Virus record (IMG/VR): IMGVR_UViG_3300020119_000042
Coordinates: 1-43,340 of that record
Origin: a virus
Length of the DNA: 43,340 bases
Strand: one strand, 5' to 3'
Notes under the pieces: model-generated
The model's input: the letters and a program-made list of their open reading frames with translations, nothing else
What the model was told of the DNA's origin: nothing
The model's database searches: none
Made by a program: the position numbers and the translations under genes
In this document: piece after piece, positions 22,688-31,274 of the stretch
Layout of the letters: each line of letters starts with the position of its first letter
How positions within the stretch are numbered: the stretch's first letter is position 1

Positions 22688-23908
22688 CTACCCCGCCGGC
22701 AGCGCGGGCGTTTCCGGCCCGTACAGGTTGGCGGCACCGATCAGCTTGTCAGCTTCAGGGTCGGTGCTGCGGTTGAGGTCTTCCACGTCGCGCCATTCGT
22801 TGGCCGAAATGATCTTGTTCTGGCGCATGATCTGGAGGTATTCGGCGCGTTCCTTGGCGGTGCCGCGCATCAGCCCCTCGGCCATGAATCGGATATAATA
22901 GCCATCCGCCCGCTCTTCCGGGGTCAGCAGGTTGACCGCCATCGACTGTTCAAGACGGCGATACCACGGCATCAGTGTGTGAGTGACGTGCGCCAGGAAC
23001 ATCTGCTCGACGCTGCTGTAGCTGGTGGTGTCGTCGGACTGCATGACCATGATCGGCAGCACGCGCATGAACCGGCAAACCTCGTGGACCACGAGCTTGC
23101 GCGTTTCCATGAACTGCGCTTCTTCGGCGGTCTGCGAGAGGGGTTGATATTTGAGGTCGCCTGACAACACGGCGGTCTTCATGGCGTTGCCAGAGCCACC
23201 CTGTGCCTCGGCCCACGAGGCCTTTAGCTGCGTGACGGTTGCATCATTGAGCGCCGTGCTTGACGTGATAATCCCGCCCGGTCGCGCCCCGTTCTTGAAC
23301 AGGCTCGACCCGAATTCTTCGGTCGCCAGGCCCAACCCGATGGCGTTGCGGGCCTGATGGACCATGTCGAGCCCGAGGTAGCCGCACCAGCTCGGCCCGC
23401 GAATATGCCAGATGTCCTCGGCCGGGACCAACACCTTGTCGCCGTTTGCCTGCGCGACATGATAGGTAAGCGAATAATCCGGGTTACGGGTAACCGAGAC
23501 CGAGCCGGGCTCGAACGGCAGCAGTTCAGCGACCCGGCGATCCGAGCCAACCCGGTTCATGAACACGTAGGCGTTGCCACACAGCGCGAGATGTAGGCCG
23601 ATCTGCTCAATAAACTCGAAGGCGGTCTGGTATTCGTTGGGCTGCAATTGCAGCATCTCATAGAGTGGGTGGTCGCGAGCTTCCAACCGGCTCCCATCCG
23701 ATTCACGCTTGTAGAGTTTGCACGGGACTTGCGCCAAGCCTTCGGAGATCACCCGCGCCGCCGCTATGACCACCGACGTTTCCAGCGCGGTGCGAACGTT
23801 GACGACTTGCCCCGCCTTGGTTTCGCGGCCGCCGAACATCTCCCGGAACAGGTCCAGCGAACTCGACTTGATCCCAATCGCGCCCAGGACGCGGCTCCAC
23901 CAGCCCAT
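22688..23908 (-). CDS. Portal protein, HK97 family
   Basis: A 406-residue phage portal protein that forms the dodecameric DNA channel at the capsid vertex. Features: KAGQVVNVRTALETSVVIAA, LPFEPGSVSVTRNPDYSLTY, EDIWHIRGPSWCGYLGLDMV, ALNDATVTQLKASWAEAQGG and VCRFMRVLPIMVMQSDD. Full length for the HK97/lambda-like family. Located between large terminase and protease. Confidence 0.95.
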   Translation of the reverse strand: MGWWSRVLGAIGIKSSSLDLFREMFGGRETKAGQVVNVRTALETSVVIAAARVISEGLAQVPCKLYKRESDGSRLEARDHPLYEMLQLQPNEYQTAFEFIEQIGLHLALCGNAYVFMNRVGSDRRVAELLPFEPGSVSVTRNPDYSLTYHVAQANGDKVLVPAEDIWHIRGPSWCGYLGLDMVHQARNAIGLGLATEEFGSSLFKNGARPGGIITSSTALNDATVTQLKASWAEAQGGSGNAMKTAVLSGDLKYQPLSQTAEEAQFMETRKLVVHEVCRFMRVLPIMVMQSDDTTSYSSVEQMFLAHVTHTLMPWYRRLEQSMAVNLLTPEERADGYYIRFMAEGLMRGTAKERAEYLQIMRQNKIISANEWRDVEDLNRSTDPEADKLIGAANLYGPETPALPAG

Positions 23909-23909
23909 G

Positions 23910-25460
23910 CTAGAGCGCCACGATCATGGGGACAACAACCGCTTCTGGTTCCATCGGCGCAACACCGAATGCCTGGGCAAGAGCGATCATTCCGTCGATC
24001 CTTCCTGCCGCCTTGGCCTTGTTCAGTTTCCTGCCGCCGGCCGGGTCCATCGTGACCACGGCATTGGCAGCGCACATCCCGAGCACTGGGTGGTTCCCGT
24101 GCCGGACCTTGTTCGAGAGCAGGGCCGATTCCAGATCGCGGAGCGCGGGGCTCATCGACTGAAATCCCTGCCCGAACCCGGCAAACAATCCTTCCGGCGA
24201 CTTGTCGTCCGCGCCGACATCGGCCTCGGTGAACCCAGCTTTCAACAGCCACGGCCGCAGATACCGGAAGCCCCAGCGGTCAAAGGCTATCTTGGCCACG
24301 TTGTGTTCGCTGACGAACTCGCGCAGCCAGTGAGCCACAAACTCGTATTCAATCGCTTTGCCGGGCGTGGTGTTCAACAGGCCTTGATCGGCCCACACGT
24401 CATAGGGCACCCGGTCGGCCCGCGCCTTCTCGGCAAGGCCGTGGCCTGGCAGCCAAAAGGTCGGCTTGACCTCCCAAGCGTCATCCATCCATGCCATCGC
24501 GACAAAGGCGGTGAGGTCGGACGTGCTCGATAGGTCAAGCCCGGCATAGACCGGAGCATCGCCCCAGTCCGACACCGGCCCCCCGTTGGCCTGCCAGATC
24601 GCTCTGGCGACGAACGGATTGTTGCGGTCAACCCTCTGATTGAGGATCAAATTCCTGTATTCAGCCTCTCGGCTCGGCATTGCCTTAGCGTCGGCCGCCT
24701 GGGCTAAAACCTCGTCGGCCTGCTGAAAGTCCCCATAGGCGGGGTTGGCCGCCCGGATGGTTGTCTCAGCGAATGGGTCATCATCTGGGTCGCTGGTCCA
24801 TAGCGCCAGTTTCACGCGAGGGTCGCGAGCCTTCTTGGCATCATCGATCAGCACAGAGAGCAAGTCCGCGTCGGTCGGTGCTTGCGTCGAAATCACAATC
24901 GAGAGCGGCGATTCCTGCGCCGCGCAGGCCGTCTCCAGCGCCTCGTACAATTCCGAGCGCGGCCCCTTCACCTGTCCGAGCTCGTCGTGAACGATGAACA
25001 CCGGACTGAGACCATAGGCAGTCGAGGCTTCCGCCGACAGCGCCCGGTAGAGCGATCCCAATTCGGCGCAGAACAGTTGCTTGGCGGTGTCCCGAACCAC
25101 CACATACGAGTTCAAGTCGGGCGACATCCGCACGGTCTTGGCCGCTAGGGAGAACAACACCGCCGCCTGATCGCGGGACTGGGCCGCGCTGAACAATTGC
25201 GAGTTCGGTATGGCCTCAGGACCACACAAGTGGAGCAAGAGCAGGAAGGCGGAAATCGCCGTTTTCCCATTTTTACGTCCGAAGCTGATAATCGCGCGCC
25301 GGGTCGGCGTGCTGTAAATCTCCCGCAAGATGTCCTTTTGCCAATCGCGCAGCTTGACCGGCTGCCCAACCAGGCGCCCCTCTGGCACCCGGCAATACGA
25401 TTCAATCCACTTGATGTTGCGTTCGGCCCGTGAGGCCGGTTTCATCCGGCCATTTGCCAC
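23910..25460 (-). CDS. Terminase large subunit
   Basis: A 516-residue packaging motor. The N-terminal ATPase has Walker A GRKNGKT (61-67) and Walker B VFIVHDE (154-160). The C-terminal RNase H-like nuclease has AGLDLSSTSD (Asp309), then AFDRWGFRYLRPWLL and GRIDGMIALAQA with the last acidic residue. It is of the HK97-like Terminase_1 type, often associated with cos cleavage. The ATG lies inside the end of the small terminase gene (19-base overlap). Confidence 0.95.
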   Translation of the reverse strand: MANGRMKPASRAERNIKWIESYCRVPEGRLVGQPVKLRDWQKDILREIYSTPTRRAIISFGRKNGKTAISAFLLLLHLCGPEAIPNSQLFSAAQSRDQAAVLFSLAAKTVRMSPDLNSYVVVRDTAKQLFCAELGSLYRALSAEASTAYGLSPVFIVHDELGQVKGPRSELYEALETACAAQESPLSIVISTQAPTDADLLSVLIDDAKKARDPRVKLALWTSDPDDDPFAETTIRAANPAYGDFQQADEVLAQAADAKAMPSREAEYRNLILNQRVDRNNPFVARAIWQANGGPVSDWGDAPVYAGLDLSSTSDLTAFVAMAWMDDAWEVKPTFWLPGHGLAEKARADRVPYDVWADQGLLNTTPGKAIEYEFVAHWLREFVSEHNVAKIAFDRWGFRYLRPWLLKAGFTEADVGADDKSPEGLFAGFGQGFQSMSPALRDLESALLSNKVRHGNHPVLGMCAANAVVTMDPAGGRKLNKAKAAGRIDGMIALAQAFGVAPMEPEAVVVPMIVAL

Positions 25461-25876
25461 GGTTTCAGATCCGTTTGCGCCTTCTTGGACGCCGTTGCCG
25501 CCGCTTGAGGTGTGTAGCGGGCTTGATTGGTGAGGCGCAGTTTTGTAGCCTTGTCCGCAAGCGCCTTGGTTTCCCGATCACGGAGCTTCAGCAGCTTGTC
25601 ATAATCGCCCAGGTCCTCCGGCGACATCTGCGGCAGGGCTTCCATTGCCTCAATCATCGCTGCCAGCTTCGCGGCAGAGGCGACGTGCCGGCAGTATTCC
25701 TTGAGCAACTGCTGAAGCGCGGCGGTTCTGAAAACGTCCGCCGCCTCATTGGCAACCGTGCGTTCCCACACGTCTCGCTGAAATGCTGTTAGATCGTCCG
25801 GGGCACTCGGCCGCCCATCGATCGAACCCACGACCACAGACAGCGAGGCCGCAGACTTGCGCCCGCGTGTCGCCAT
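25442..25876 (-). CDS. Terminase small subunit, P27 family
   Basis: A 144-residue P27-type small terminase that recognises the packaging site. Features: MATRGRKSAASLSVV, then RPSAPDDLTAFQRDVWERTV, AALQQLLKEYCRHVASAAKL and KLRDRETKALADKATKLRLT. The C-terminal part overlaps the large terminase gene. An HNH nuclease gene lies upstream, common for HK97-type cos phages. Confidence 0.88.
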   Translation of the reverse strand: MATRGRKSAASLSVVVGSIDGRPSAPDDLTAFQRDVWERTVANEAADVFRTAALQQLLKEYCRHVASAAKLAAMIEAMEALPQMSPEDLGDYDKLLKLRDRETKALADKATKLRLTNQARYTPQAAATASKKAQTDLKPWQMAG

Positions 25877-25972
25877 GTCATTCTCCAGATGCGCTGATGT
25901 TACGGTTTATGGTTCGGATGCTGGGGCGTCGGTCCTGCCGAGGTGGCGGCTGGACTTTTCGATGCCCCGGGG

Positions 25973-26773
25973 TCATCCGATCAATCGCAGTTGGCCTCGG
26001 GGCTCTGCGCCCTTGGTTTGGTTGCACTTCCTGCATGCGCACGCTGTGTTGCGCCTGCTGTGTTCTCCCCCTGCTGCTAGGGGGACGATGTGGTCTAACT
26101 CAGGCGCCCTGTCATCCATGCTGCCTCGAAGGCGCTGTGGCGTCTTGCATCGGCATAGGTGGCAACGCCAGCCATCCCGCTCAAACACCTCGAATGGATC
26201 AAACCGCTCGGCGTTAAGTCCGCGCTCCAATGCCCTGCGCCGAGACTTGTATGCTCTACGTGTTGGCACGTGCTTCTTGAGCCGACGCTTCTCCACAGAG
26301 GCACACTCATCGCACCGCTGTGCGGGGCGGATACGTGTCCGTGCAACTCCAACTGGCCTGCCGCAGTCACAGCAGGGAGAACGCGCCCGAGCGCCCCATC
26401 GCTGATACTTGGTCGACTGAACCCCTCGTCCGTGTCCCATACCCCAAGAGCGAAGCACTGCGATCTCTTGGCCTAGCTCTTGCCGTGCAGCACTGGCCCG
26501 CCGAGATTCCGCATATCGACATTCAACACTGCAATAGACCTGCGGCCCTTTGTTGTGCGTGTCGTGTCGAGTAGGTGTGAACTCTTGCTTGCACTCAGGA
26601 CAGGTGCGCGTCACCTTCACAGCCGCGACATACTCTGCCCACGGTCTAAGACCCTGGCGCCTATTGCCTGCGGTGGAGCGGCATCTCGCGCCGCAATACT
26701 TCCGCTTCCGTCCAGTAAATTCCGCGCCACATTGCGCGCATAAATGCAGCGGGCTATCTGCCTCGGCAGCCAT
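25973..26773 (-). CDS. HNH endonuclease with extra zinc-finger pairs
   Basis: A 266-residue protein with at least three CxxC/CxxxC-type zinc clusters in the N-terminal 160 residues (CAQC, CPECKQEF, CCDCGRP), which could clamp DNA. A C-terminal HNH domain follows: WRCHLCRCKTP, then ELDHIVPLAAGGEHSRRN and CRKCNQTKG. The start MAAEADSPLHLCAQCG has GAGG seven bases upstream. It is close to the terminase genes, where HNH nucleases can assist packaging. Its large zinc-rich N-terminus is also compatible with a homing-type nuclease. Confidence 0.85.
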   Translation of the reverse strand: MAAEADSPLHLCAQCGAEFTGRKRKYCGARCRSTAGNRRQGLRPWAEYVAAVKVTRTCPECKQEFTPTRHDTHNKGPQVYCSVECRYAESRRASAARQELGQEIAVLRSWGMGHGRGVQSTKYQRWGARARSPCCDCGRPVGVARTRIRPAQRCDECASVEKRRLKKHVPTRRAYKSRRRALERGLNAERFDPFEVFERDGWRCHLCRCKTPQRLRGSMDDRAPELDHIVPLAAGGEHSRRNTACACRKCNQTKGAEPRGQLRLIG

Positions 26774-26800
26774 ATCGATCCTCGCATGATCGGTTGGTTA

Positions 26801-26834
26801 GGCCCGGCTCGGTGTTCCACCACCTTGTCGGGCC
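26801..26834 (-). promoter_or_regulatory. Two-tier hairpin between the HNH genes
   Basis: GGCCCG (26801-26806) pairs with CGGGCC (26829-26834), and inside it GGTG can pair with CACC. There is no T run, so it is not a good terminator. It lies between the two HNH genes and may be an RNA-processing or translation-control element. Confidence 0.35.
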
Positions 26835-26841
26835 GTCTGTT

Positions 26842-27150
26842 CTATCCCTGTTCTGGCCAACCATCAAGGCCGATCCGCACTTTGGGTCGGTATGTCCTGC
26901 CCTGTGCCTCTGCTGCCTCGCGTCGGGTCTTCTCGTCCGAGCAGTCCTGGCACAGCAGTTGGTAGTTCGATCGGTCGTCCGTGCCACCCTTGGCCTTGGG
27001 TAGGATGTGGTCGGCCACATGGCCTGCGGTCACCCGTCCTTGCCTGGTGCATTCCTCACAGAGGACAACCGTGGCTAGCAGGTGGGCGCGCATTCGTTCG
27101 TGGTTGCGTCCGTAGCCTCGGCTATGCCGCGAGGTCTTGGCCCATGCCAC
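26842..27150 (-). CDS. Small HNH endonuclease (packaging-associated type)
   Basis: A 102-residue HNH nuclease: HSRGYGRNHERMRAHLLATV, LCEECTRQGRVTAGHVADHI, then the core DHILPKAKGGTDDRSNYQLL and CQDCSDEKTRRE. The two CxxC pairs bind zinc and the DH/N/H set is present. Such short HNH proteins next to terminase genes are needed for cos cleavage in several HK97-type phages. That role is likely but inferred here. Confidence 0.88.
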   Translation of the reverse strand: MAWAKTSRHSRGYGRNHERMRAHLLATVVLCEECTRQGRVTAGHVADHILPKAKGGTDDRSNYQLLCQDCSDEKTRREAAEAQGRTYRPKVRIGLDGWPEQG

Positions 27151-27396
27151 CTAGCCATCACTCCTGAACAGGTCGGCGGTCGTGCTCGTCTGCTCATCAA
27201 TCAGCCTAAGCACTTCAGCCTCGACGCGCTTGGTCTGGCACACTGCCCACTGTTGGGCGTGCTTGGCCTTGCTGAGGCGAATGTCAGCCGCAGAACAATA
27301 GTCCTCTGCTTCCCTTACGTCCTGATCAGCAGCGGCGATAGTGCGTCGCCATTCAGCCAGTTGCTCCATCAGGTCGGGGAGAGGAGTGAGGTCCAT
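27151..27396 (-). CDS. Small hypothetical protein (81 aa)
   Basis: Not recognised. MDLTPLPDLMEQLAEWRRTI, a charged helical protein with a central two-cysteine region (YCSAADIRLSKAK; WAVCQTK). The ribosome site GAGGT lies 6 bases before the ATG. Its stop is directly followed by the start of the small HNH gene (27150/27151), so the pair is probably co-translated. Confidence 0.6.
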   Translation of the reverse strand: MDLTPLPDLMEQLAEWRRTIAAADQDVREAEDYCSAADIRLSKAKHAQQWAVCQTKRVEAEVLRLIDEQTSTTADLFRSDG

Positions 27397-27539
27397 AGTG
27401 TACCTCGCACGACAACGCCCGCAAGCGGTGAGGCTGCGGGCGTGTGACGAAACCGGGAACCATGTGGGATGCTGGTGAGTTGCGGGTGTGGCGCAACTTT
27501 AACTGTCAATTTCGACACAACCACATTTGGGGCAATTCG

Positions 27540-28100
27540 TCAAGACCGCACCACGCGGATGATCCCTTCGCGCTTCTTGGGAGTGATGGCGTCGATTGCC
27601 TGCAAGGCCGCATCGAGGATCATCTTGTCCGCCGGGTGATTGCCGTTCAGCAGTCGGTCCAGCCATGCCGGGCCATGGTCGACGTGGGCCACGGCCAGCA
27701 ACTGGTCCATGTAGGGGCGGCACCCGGTACGGTCGAGCGTGTCCATCGCCTTGAACAGCCAGTCCTGTTCCTCCAGCTCGAATGCGGTGGCTTCGGGCGA
27801 CAGGTCATAGGCGAGGTTGCCACGCGGGGCCCGGTCGAGCGCGCAGCGATAGCGGTCCTGCGAGATGATCCGCTGATAGGCGCGGGCGAACTTCTTGGCG
27901 GCGGCAAAGCGGTCCTTGGCAATGGCTTCCTCCCCGAGCAGGCCGGCGGCATAGGCGCGGCCAATCGCAGATCCCGAATGCTCGCCATAGCGGGCCTTCA
28001 TTGCCTGGGTCCATTCGCTGCCACGGTCAAAACTGTGATCCACCGCGGGCCTGCCGTTGCGGCGCTTGCCCGGCTTCTGCGGTCGTCCCTTCCTGCCCAT
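27540..28100 (-). CDS. Conserved phage hypothetical protein (186 aa)
   Basis: Not recognised. A basic N-terminus (MGRKGRPQKPGKRRNGRP) is followed by a helical core (HSGSAIGRAYAAGLLGEEAI; DRFAAAKKFARAYQRIISQD; WLFKAMDTLDRTGCRPYMDQ). It could bind nucleic acid. Its place between the replication/regulatory genes and the packaging genes is where late regulators of the Q/RinA/ArpU kind are often encoded, which is only a positional hint. The start has GGGGGAAG just upstream. Confidence 0.6.
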   Translation of the reverse strand: MGRKGRPQKPGKRRNGRPAVDHSFDRGSEWTQAMKARYGEHSGSAIGRAYAAGLLGEEAIAKDRFAAAKKFARAYQRIISQDRYRCALDRAPRGNLAYDLSPEATAFELEEQDWLFKAMDTLDRTGCRPYMDQLLAVAHVDHGPAWLDRLLNGNHPADKMILDAALQAIDAITPKKREGIIRVVRS

Positions 28101-28122
28101 GCTTACTTCCCCCTTTGATAGG

Positions 28123-28302
28123 TCACTTTACACCCGCCAGTTCGATCCATTCCCCGCATCCCTTCCAGAGATGGGGGAACTCTCCAGCCTTTACCCGATC
28201 ACGGAGCTTGGCCTTGGTTTGACCAGGCTCATGGAGGGCAGCGAGGAACATCGCGTTGCCATGGCCGACCTTGGGCGGGATGAAGCCGAACAGGTCAGGC
28301 AT
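28123..28302 (-). CDS. Small hypothetical protein (59 aa)
   Basis: MPDLFGFIPPKVGHGNAMFL at the start and WKGCGEWIELAGVK at the end; helical middle with several Lys and His. The ATG overlaps the stop of the upstream gene (ATGCCTGA). No recognised family. Confidence 0.55.
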   Translation of the reverse strand: MPDLFGFIPPKVGHGNAMFLAALHEPGQTKAKLRDRVKAGEFPHLWKGCGEWIELAGVK

Positions 28303-28705
28303 CGACCGTCACGCGCCGGCGCATCAGTTCATCCACTTCACGGGCAATCACCCCGCGCCGGTTCAGGTCACGGAATTCGTCGGCGCTGATCTTGCTGCGG
28401 GCATAGCGTCCGCAGACCTCGTGCGTGGCGGCGATCTCATCCTCGGTGGGCTTCCAGACAGGGCCGGTGTAGCCATCATCGGCCATCACCAGTTTGACTT
28501 CGCCCTTGCCGGTCACAACCCACAGATGGGCGCCGCTGGTGCGGATCTCGTTCAGCCCATCCGCGATATCGTACTCGTATGGCCGGTTGGTGCGGCGGAT
28601 GATCAGCGTGGTGCCGGGGAACTTGGAGAGCGGGATGACCAATTGCTCGCCCGGCTTCATATCCCGGCCCGGAAGCGATCCCGATGTGTCGTTAAGCCTG
28701 CCCAT
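28295..28705 (-). CDS. Hypothetical protein (136 aa)
   Basis: Not recognised. An N-terminal beta-rich half (PGEQLVIPLSKFPGTTLIIR; EVKLVMADDGYTGPVW) is followed by a helical C-terminal half (TEDEIAATHEVCGRYARSKI; VIAREVDELMRRRV). The start is the ATG at 28703-28705, with GAGGG five bases upstream, inside the end of the preceding gene. The upstream part of the frame belongs to that gene. Confidence 0.55.
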   Translation of the reverse strand: MGRLNDTSGSLPGRDMKPGEQLVIPLSKFPGTTLIIRRTNRPYEYDIADGLNEIRTSGAHLWVVTGKGEVKLVMADDGYTGPVWKPTEDEIAATHEVCGRYARSKISADEFRDLNRRGVIAREVDELMRRRVTVDA

Positions 28706-29456
28706 AAGTTCCCTCGACCAATCGCGTGAATGACTTGTCCTGGAGGATGAAATCGAAGTCGGCCCGCCATCCCCGCTCGTTCTGGCCGTGCATCCATGGT
28801 GATCCGCGAATGCAGGCAAATGCCCGCTGCCACGCCTCCAGTTCGGGATATTGGCGAAGGCGGGCTTGGGCTCGGCGGCGACGGCTATCGGTCAGCTTGG
28901 CGACGGTCGGGAGCCCACACTGGCGGGCAAGGTCGTTCCATTCGCCCACCAGTTCGGTGACCGTGAGCGGAGTGTCGTCGTCATTTTCAGCCGAAACCGG
29001 CGTGGGGGACATTTCACCGCTAGGTGAAATGATAGGGGGAGAAGGGTTCAAGGGAGGTTCGGGTAAAGCTGCTTGACTGGTGGCGTCATCCTGTTTGACC
29101 GGTGAAGCTACTTGACCGGTGAAGCTGCTTGACTCCTTCCGGGCCTTGGCGCGGGCAGCCGAACCGACCAATGGAAGCGCCTCCAAGCAGGCGACCATGA
29201 TGGCGTATTCGACGGTGTAGCCGTTCGCGCTCCTACGCTGTCCAACCTCGATCAGGAGCCCATCTGAGATCAGCGATTTGATCGTGGCGAGGATCGTCTG
29301 CTTGCTGGTGCACAGCTCGTCCGCCATCGTCTGCTTGGACGCATAGATCCCGGTTCCGTCATCGCTCGCCTTATCGGCAAGCAGGACCATCACGGCCTTG
29401 CGCGACATGCTGCCGACGTTGCGGGAATAGGTGGTCGAGATCAGGTGATTGCTCAC
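28692..29456 (-). CDS. Winged-helix replication-initiator-like protein
   Basis: A 254-residue protein. The N-terminal ~90 residues form a winged-helix domain (SMSRKAVMVLLADKASDDGT; YASKQTMADELCTSKQTILA; LISDGLLIEV), as in phage replication proteins of the O/DnaD-related kind. A proline-rich linker (about 125-155) leads to a C-terminal domain (EWNDLARQCGLPTVAKLTDS; RLRQYPELEAWQRAFACI; WRADFDFILQD) typical of helicase-loading or initiation proteins. It is the best replication initiator candidate because no polymerase, primase or helicase is visible. RusA follows directly with a 4-base overlap. Confidence 0.72.
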   Translation of the reverse strand: MSNHLISTTYSRNVGSMSRKAVMVLLADKASDDGTGIYASKQTMADELCTSKQTILATIKSLISDGLLIEVGQRRSANGYTVEYAIMVACLEALPLVGSAARAKARKESSSFTGQVASPVKQDDATSQAALPEPPLNPSPPIISPSGEMSPTPVSAENDDDTPLTVTELVGEWNDLARQCGLPTVAKLTDSRRRRAQARLRQYPELEAWQRAFACIRGSPWMHGQNERGWRADFDFILQDKSFTRLVEGTYGQA

Positions 29457-29827
29457 CGCTCACCCCCAATCGTGATGGTGAACCCGCCGGTCTTGCTGCG
29501 GCCGATGAACTCGACCGTAGGAGCCATGAACCGGCGGTCGTTGACGCCAATGCGCTTGGAAATCGCATCGATGTAAGCCTTGGCCGAGGCCACCACGTTG
29601 TCGCGATCGGGCAGTGGGCCGCCCTGCTTGCCTGTAACGGCGATATGCACCGGCAACGGCTCGTCCCCGGCGAATACCTGGGGGTGGCAGACTGGCAGGA
29701 CAGCGAGCGTCGCCACGTCCGCCCATACCTTGTGCTTGGCCTTAGCCTTGGACACGGCGAACAGGTTGCCGCGCGGGCCGTTGGGCCAGAGCAGCTTATC
29801 AGGATAGGGCAGGTCGACGGTGATCAC
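29453..29827 (-). CDS. RusA-like Holliday junction resolvase
   Basis: A 124-residue RusA-family nuclease that resolves four-way DNA junctions made during recombination or replication. The fold markers are ITVDLPYPDKLLWPNGPRGN, the acidic cluster LPDRDNVVASAKAYIDAI and GVNDRRFM. The start is the GTG at 29825-29827, overlapping the upstream TGA (GTGA). Normal length for the family. Confidence 0.82.
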   Translation of the reverse strand: MITVDLPYPDKLLWPNGPRGNLFAVSKAKAKHKVWADVATLAVLPVCHPQVFAGDEPLPVHIAVTGKQGGPLPDRDNVVASAKAYIDAISKRIGVNDRRFMAPTVEFIGRSKTGGFTITIGGER

Positions 29828-30165
29828 GGATAGACCACCACCGGGGCAACACGGCTCTTGCCGTCGGCCCGGTTCATGGCGCGCAGGGCCTCGCCGTATT
29901 CGTGCAGTTCCTTCATCTTGGCCGGATGCTCGCGGTGGATGGCTTTCCACAGGGCATCGCTGGACATGCCGTAGCGTTGGGCCTGCATGGCGTCGGCGGC
30001 GAGCAGCGCGGGAGAGGCAGGCACCTCGACCGGAACCGGGCGCGGCAGGATCTTGACCAGCCTCGGGATGAAATGCGGGTATTCCGCCCGCACCATGCGC
30101 AGGGCCTTGGGCGGGGAGCCGGTGGCCAGGAGGAGGTTGTCGTAAATGCGTTGGGGGTTGCTCAT
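29824..30165 (-). CDS. Hypothetical protein (113 aa)
   Basis: Not recognised. MSNPQRIYDNLLLATGSPPK at the start; a proline-rich stretch (ILPRPVPVEVPASPA) and a basic helical C-terminal half (DALWKAIHREHPAKMKELHE). Coupled to its neighbours by 4-base overlaps. Between the HTH protein and RusA. Confidence 0.55.
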   Translation of the reverse strand: MSNPQRIYDNLLLATGSPPKALRMVRAEYPHFIPRLVKILPRPVPVEVPASPALLAADAMQAQRYGMSSDALWKAIHREHPAKMKELHEYGEALRAMNRADGKSRVAPVVVYP

Positions 30166-30299
30166 GTGCGGTCTCCCATCGAGCGCAGGGTGTTCATGTG
30201 CTGGCGCGATTCCGGTTTGATCTCGCAGCCGGTCAGCGCGAGGAGCGATTCCAACAGGCGCAGCGCCCATACGGCGGCTTGGCGTTCGTCGGCGCTCAT
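30162..30299 (-). CDS. Very small hypothetical protein (45 aa)
   Basis: MSADERQAAVWALRLLESLL at the start, a single amphipathic helix, then a basic end (RQHMNTLRSMGDRT). ATGA overlaps at both ends place it firmly in the operon. Confidence 0.5.
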   Translation of the reverse strand: MSADERQAAVWALRLLESLLALTGCEIKPESRQHMNTLRSMGDRT

Positions 30300-30613
30300 A
30301 TGGCCTGTGCCCCGAGACCGACGCAGATCTCCTTCCACAGGCGCCGTGCCCAATCCTTGCCGATGCCCATCGCTTCGGCGGCAGACATGAGAGAGGCGCC
30401 GTCAGCCATCAGGTCAGCAAGCCGGTCACATTGTTCAGCGGCAGTCCCCGCCTTGCCGTGGCGCATCTTGACGCCGACAGAATTGAGGGTGCGGGTGATT
30501 GCGGGAGGTCTCACACCGAACCGGCCAGCGATCTCCCGAGTGGAGTACCCAGCCTCGTACATCGCCTTGGCGGTGGCGGGGCAAACCTTGCGATTGTGCG
30601 GAATGTTGCTCAT
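30296..30613 (-). CDS. Small HTH DNA-binding protein (105 aa)
   Basis: Has a clear helix-turn-helix: YSTREIAGRFGVRPPAITRT at about 22-41, then LNSVGVKMR, and a second possible HTH near the C-terminus (SLMSAAEAMGIGKDWARRLW). Resembles resolvase-type or homeodomain-like HTH proteins. The start is the ATG at 30611-30613, coupled to the upstream gene. Probably a phage regulator or accessory DNA-binding protein. Confidence 0.65.
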   Translation of the reverse strand: MSNIPHNRKVCPATAKAMYEAGYSTREIAGRFGVRPPAITRTLNSVGVKMRHGKAGTAAEQCDRLADLMADGASLMSAAEAMGIGKDWARRLWKEICVGLGAQAI

Positions 30614-30756
30614 GCTCGGCCTTCCATGCGGCGCTGTGCGTTGCGGTGTTCCTTGCGGTCGTGGCAGGCCGACAACAGTTCGCGCTCCTCCGGCTTGAGC
30701 CAGCGGTTGCGGTGGGTGTGCGGGATCGCCGCGAGGATGAGGTCGCGGTTGATCAT
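30610..30756 (-). CDS. Small basic hypothetical protein (48 aa)
   Basis: MINRDLILAAIPHTHRNRWL at the start and a basic tail (DRKEHRNAQRRMEGRA). ATGA overlaps link it to the methyltransferase gene upstream and the HTH gene downstream. No recognised family. Confidence 0.5.
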   Translation of the reverse strand: MINRDLILAAIPHTHRNRWLKPEERELLSACHDRKEHRNAQRRMEGRA

Positions 30757-31274
30757 GCTGCCCTCCCAATGAATTGAGCGGGCGCGTTGCTATGGGCATC
30801 GAACAGATACCAGCAGCAGTTGTCCTTGCCGGTGAAGGGCGAATCCTTGATCCACTTGACCCGGCCAACGCTGACCACCTTGCGCAGTAGCGGCATGAAC
30901 GGCGCAGCCTGCCGAGTGTGCATCCAGTCAGCATCGAACAGCAGCCATGTCGGAGCCTGCACTGACAGGTGCGCAATCAGCGGATGCAGTACATCGCGCG
31001 ACCACGGCGGATTGGTAATGAAGCAATCGATGTTGCCCGTCAGCGTGGTTAGCGCGTCCTTCCGGTCAATGTCGGCGCGGCGGGGCTCGATATCCCCCGC
31101 CCGTGCGCAGACGTGGCCGTGGCGGGTAAGGTGATCGACCAGCGCCCCATCCCCTGCGCAAGGCTCGCAGAACCGCGTTGCCGCCGAGAGATATGGCAGC
31201 AGTGGAATCACTGCTTCATAGGGTGTCGGATAGAAGTCGCGCGGGATGCGTTCGAAGTTGCTGCGTTTGCCCAT
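30753..31274 (-). CDS. Small DNA adenine/cytosine N-methyltransferase-like protein
   Basis: A 173-residue class I SAM-dependent methyltransferase domain. The N-terminal FYPTPYEAVIPLL leads into motif I (FCEPCAGDGALVDHL) and the catalytic motif IV NPPW (CFITNPPWSRDVL). No target-recognition domain is seen, as in other short phage DNA N6-methyltransferases. It probably modifies phage DNA to evade restriction, or regulates gene expression. The start MGKRSNFERIPRDFYP directly abuts the upstream gene. Confidence 0.78.
   Translation of the reverse strand: MGKRSNFERIPRDFYPTPYEAVIPLLPYLSAATRFCEPCAGDGALVDHLTRHGHVCARAGDIEPRRADIDRKDALTTLTGNIDCFITNPPWSRDVLHPLIAHLSVQAPTWLLFDADWMHTRQAAPFMPLLRKVVSVGRVKWIKDSPFTGKDNCCWYLFDAHSNAPAQFIGRAA

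Noticed and set aside
27499-27543. 14-codon frame with a CPKCGC motif, TTG start overlapping the 186-aa gene stop
   Set aside because: Too short and no ribosome site. The overlap is suggestive but not enough.
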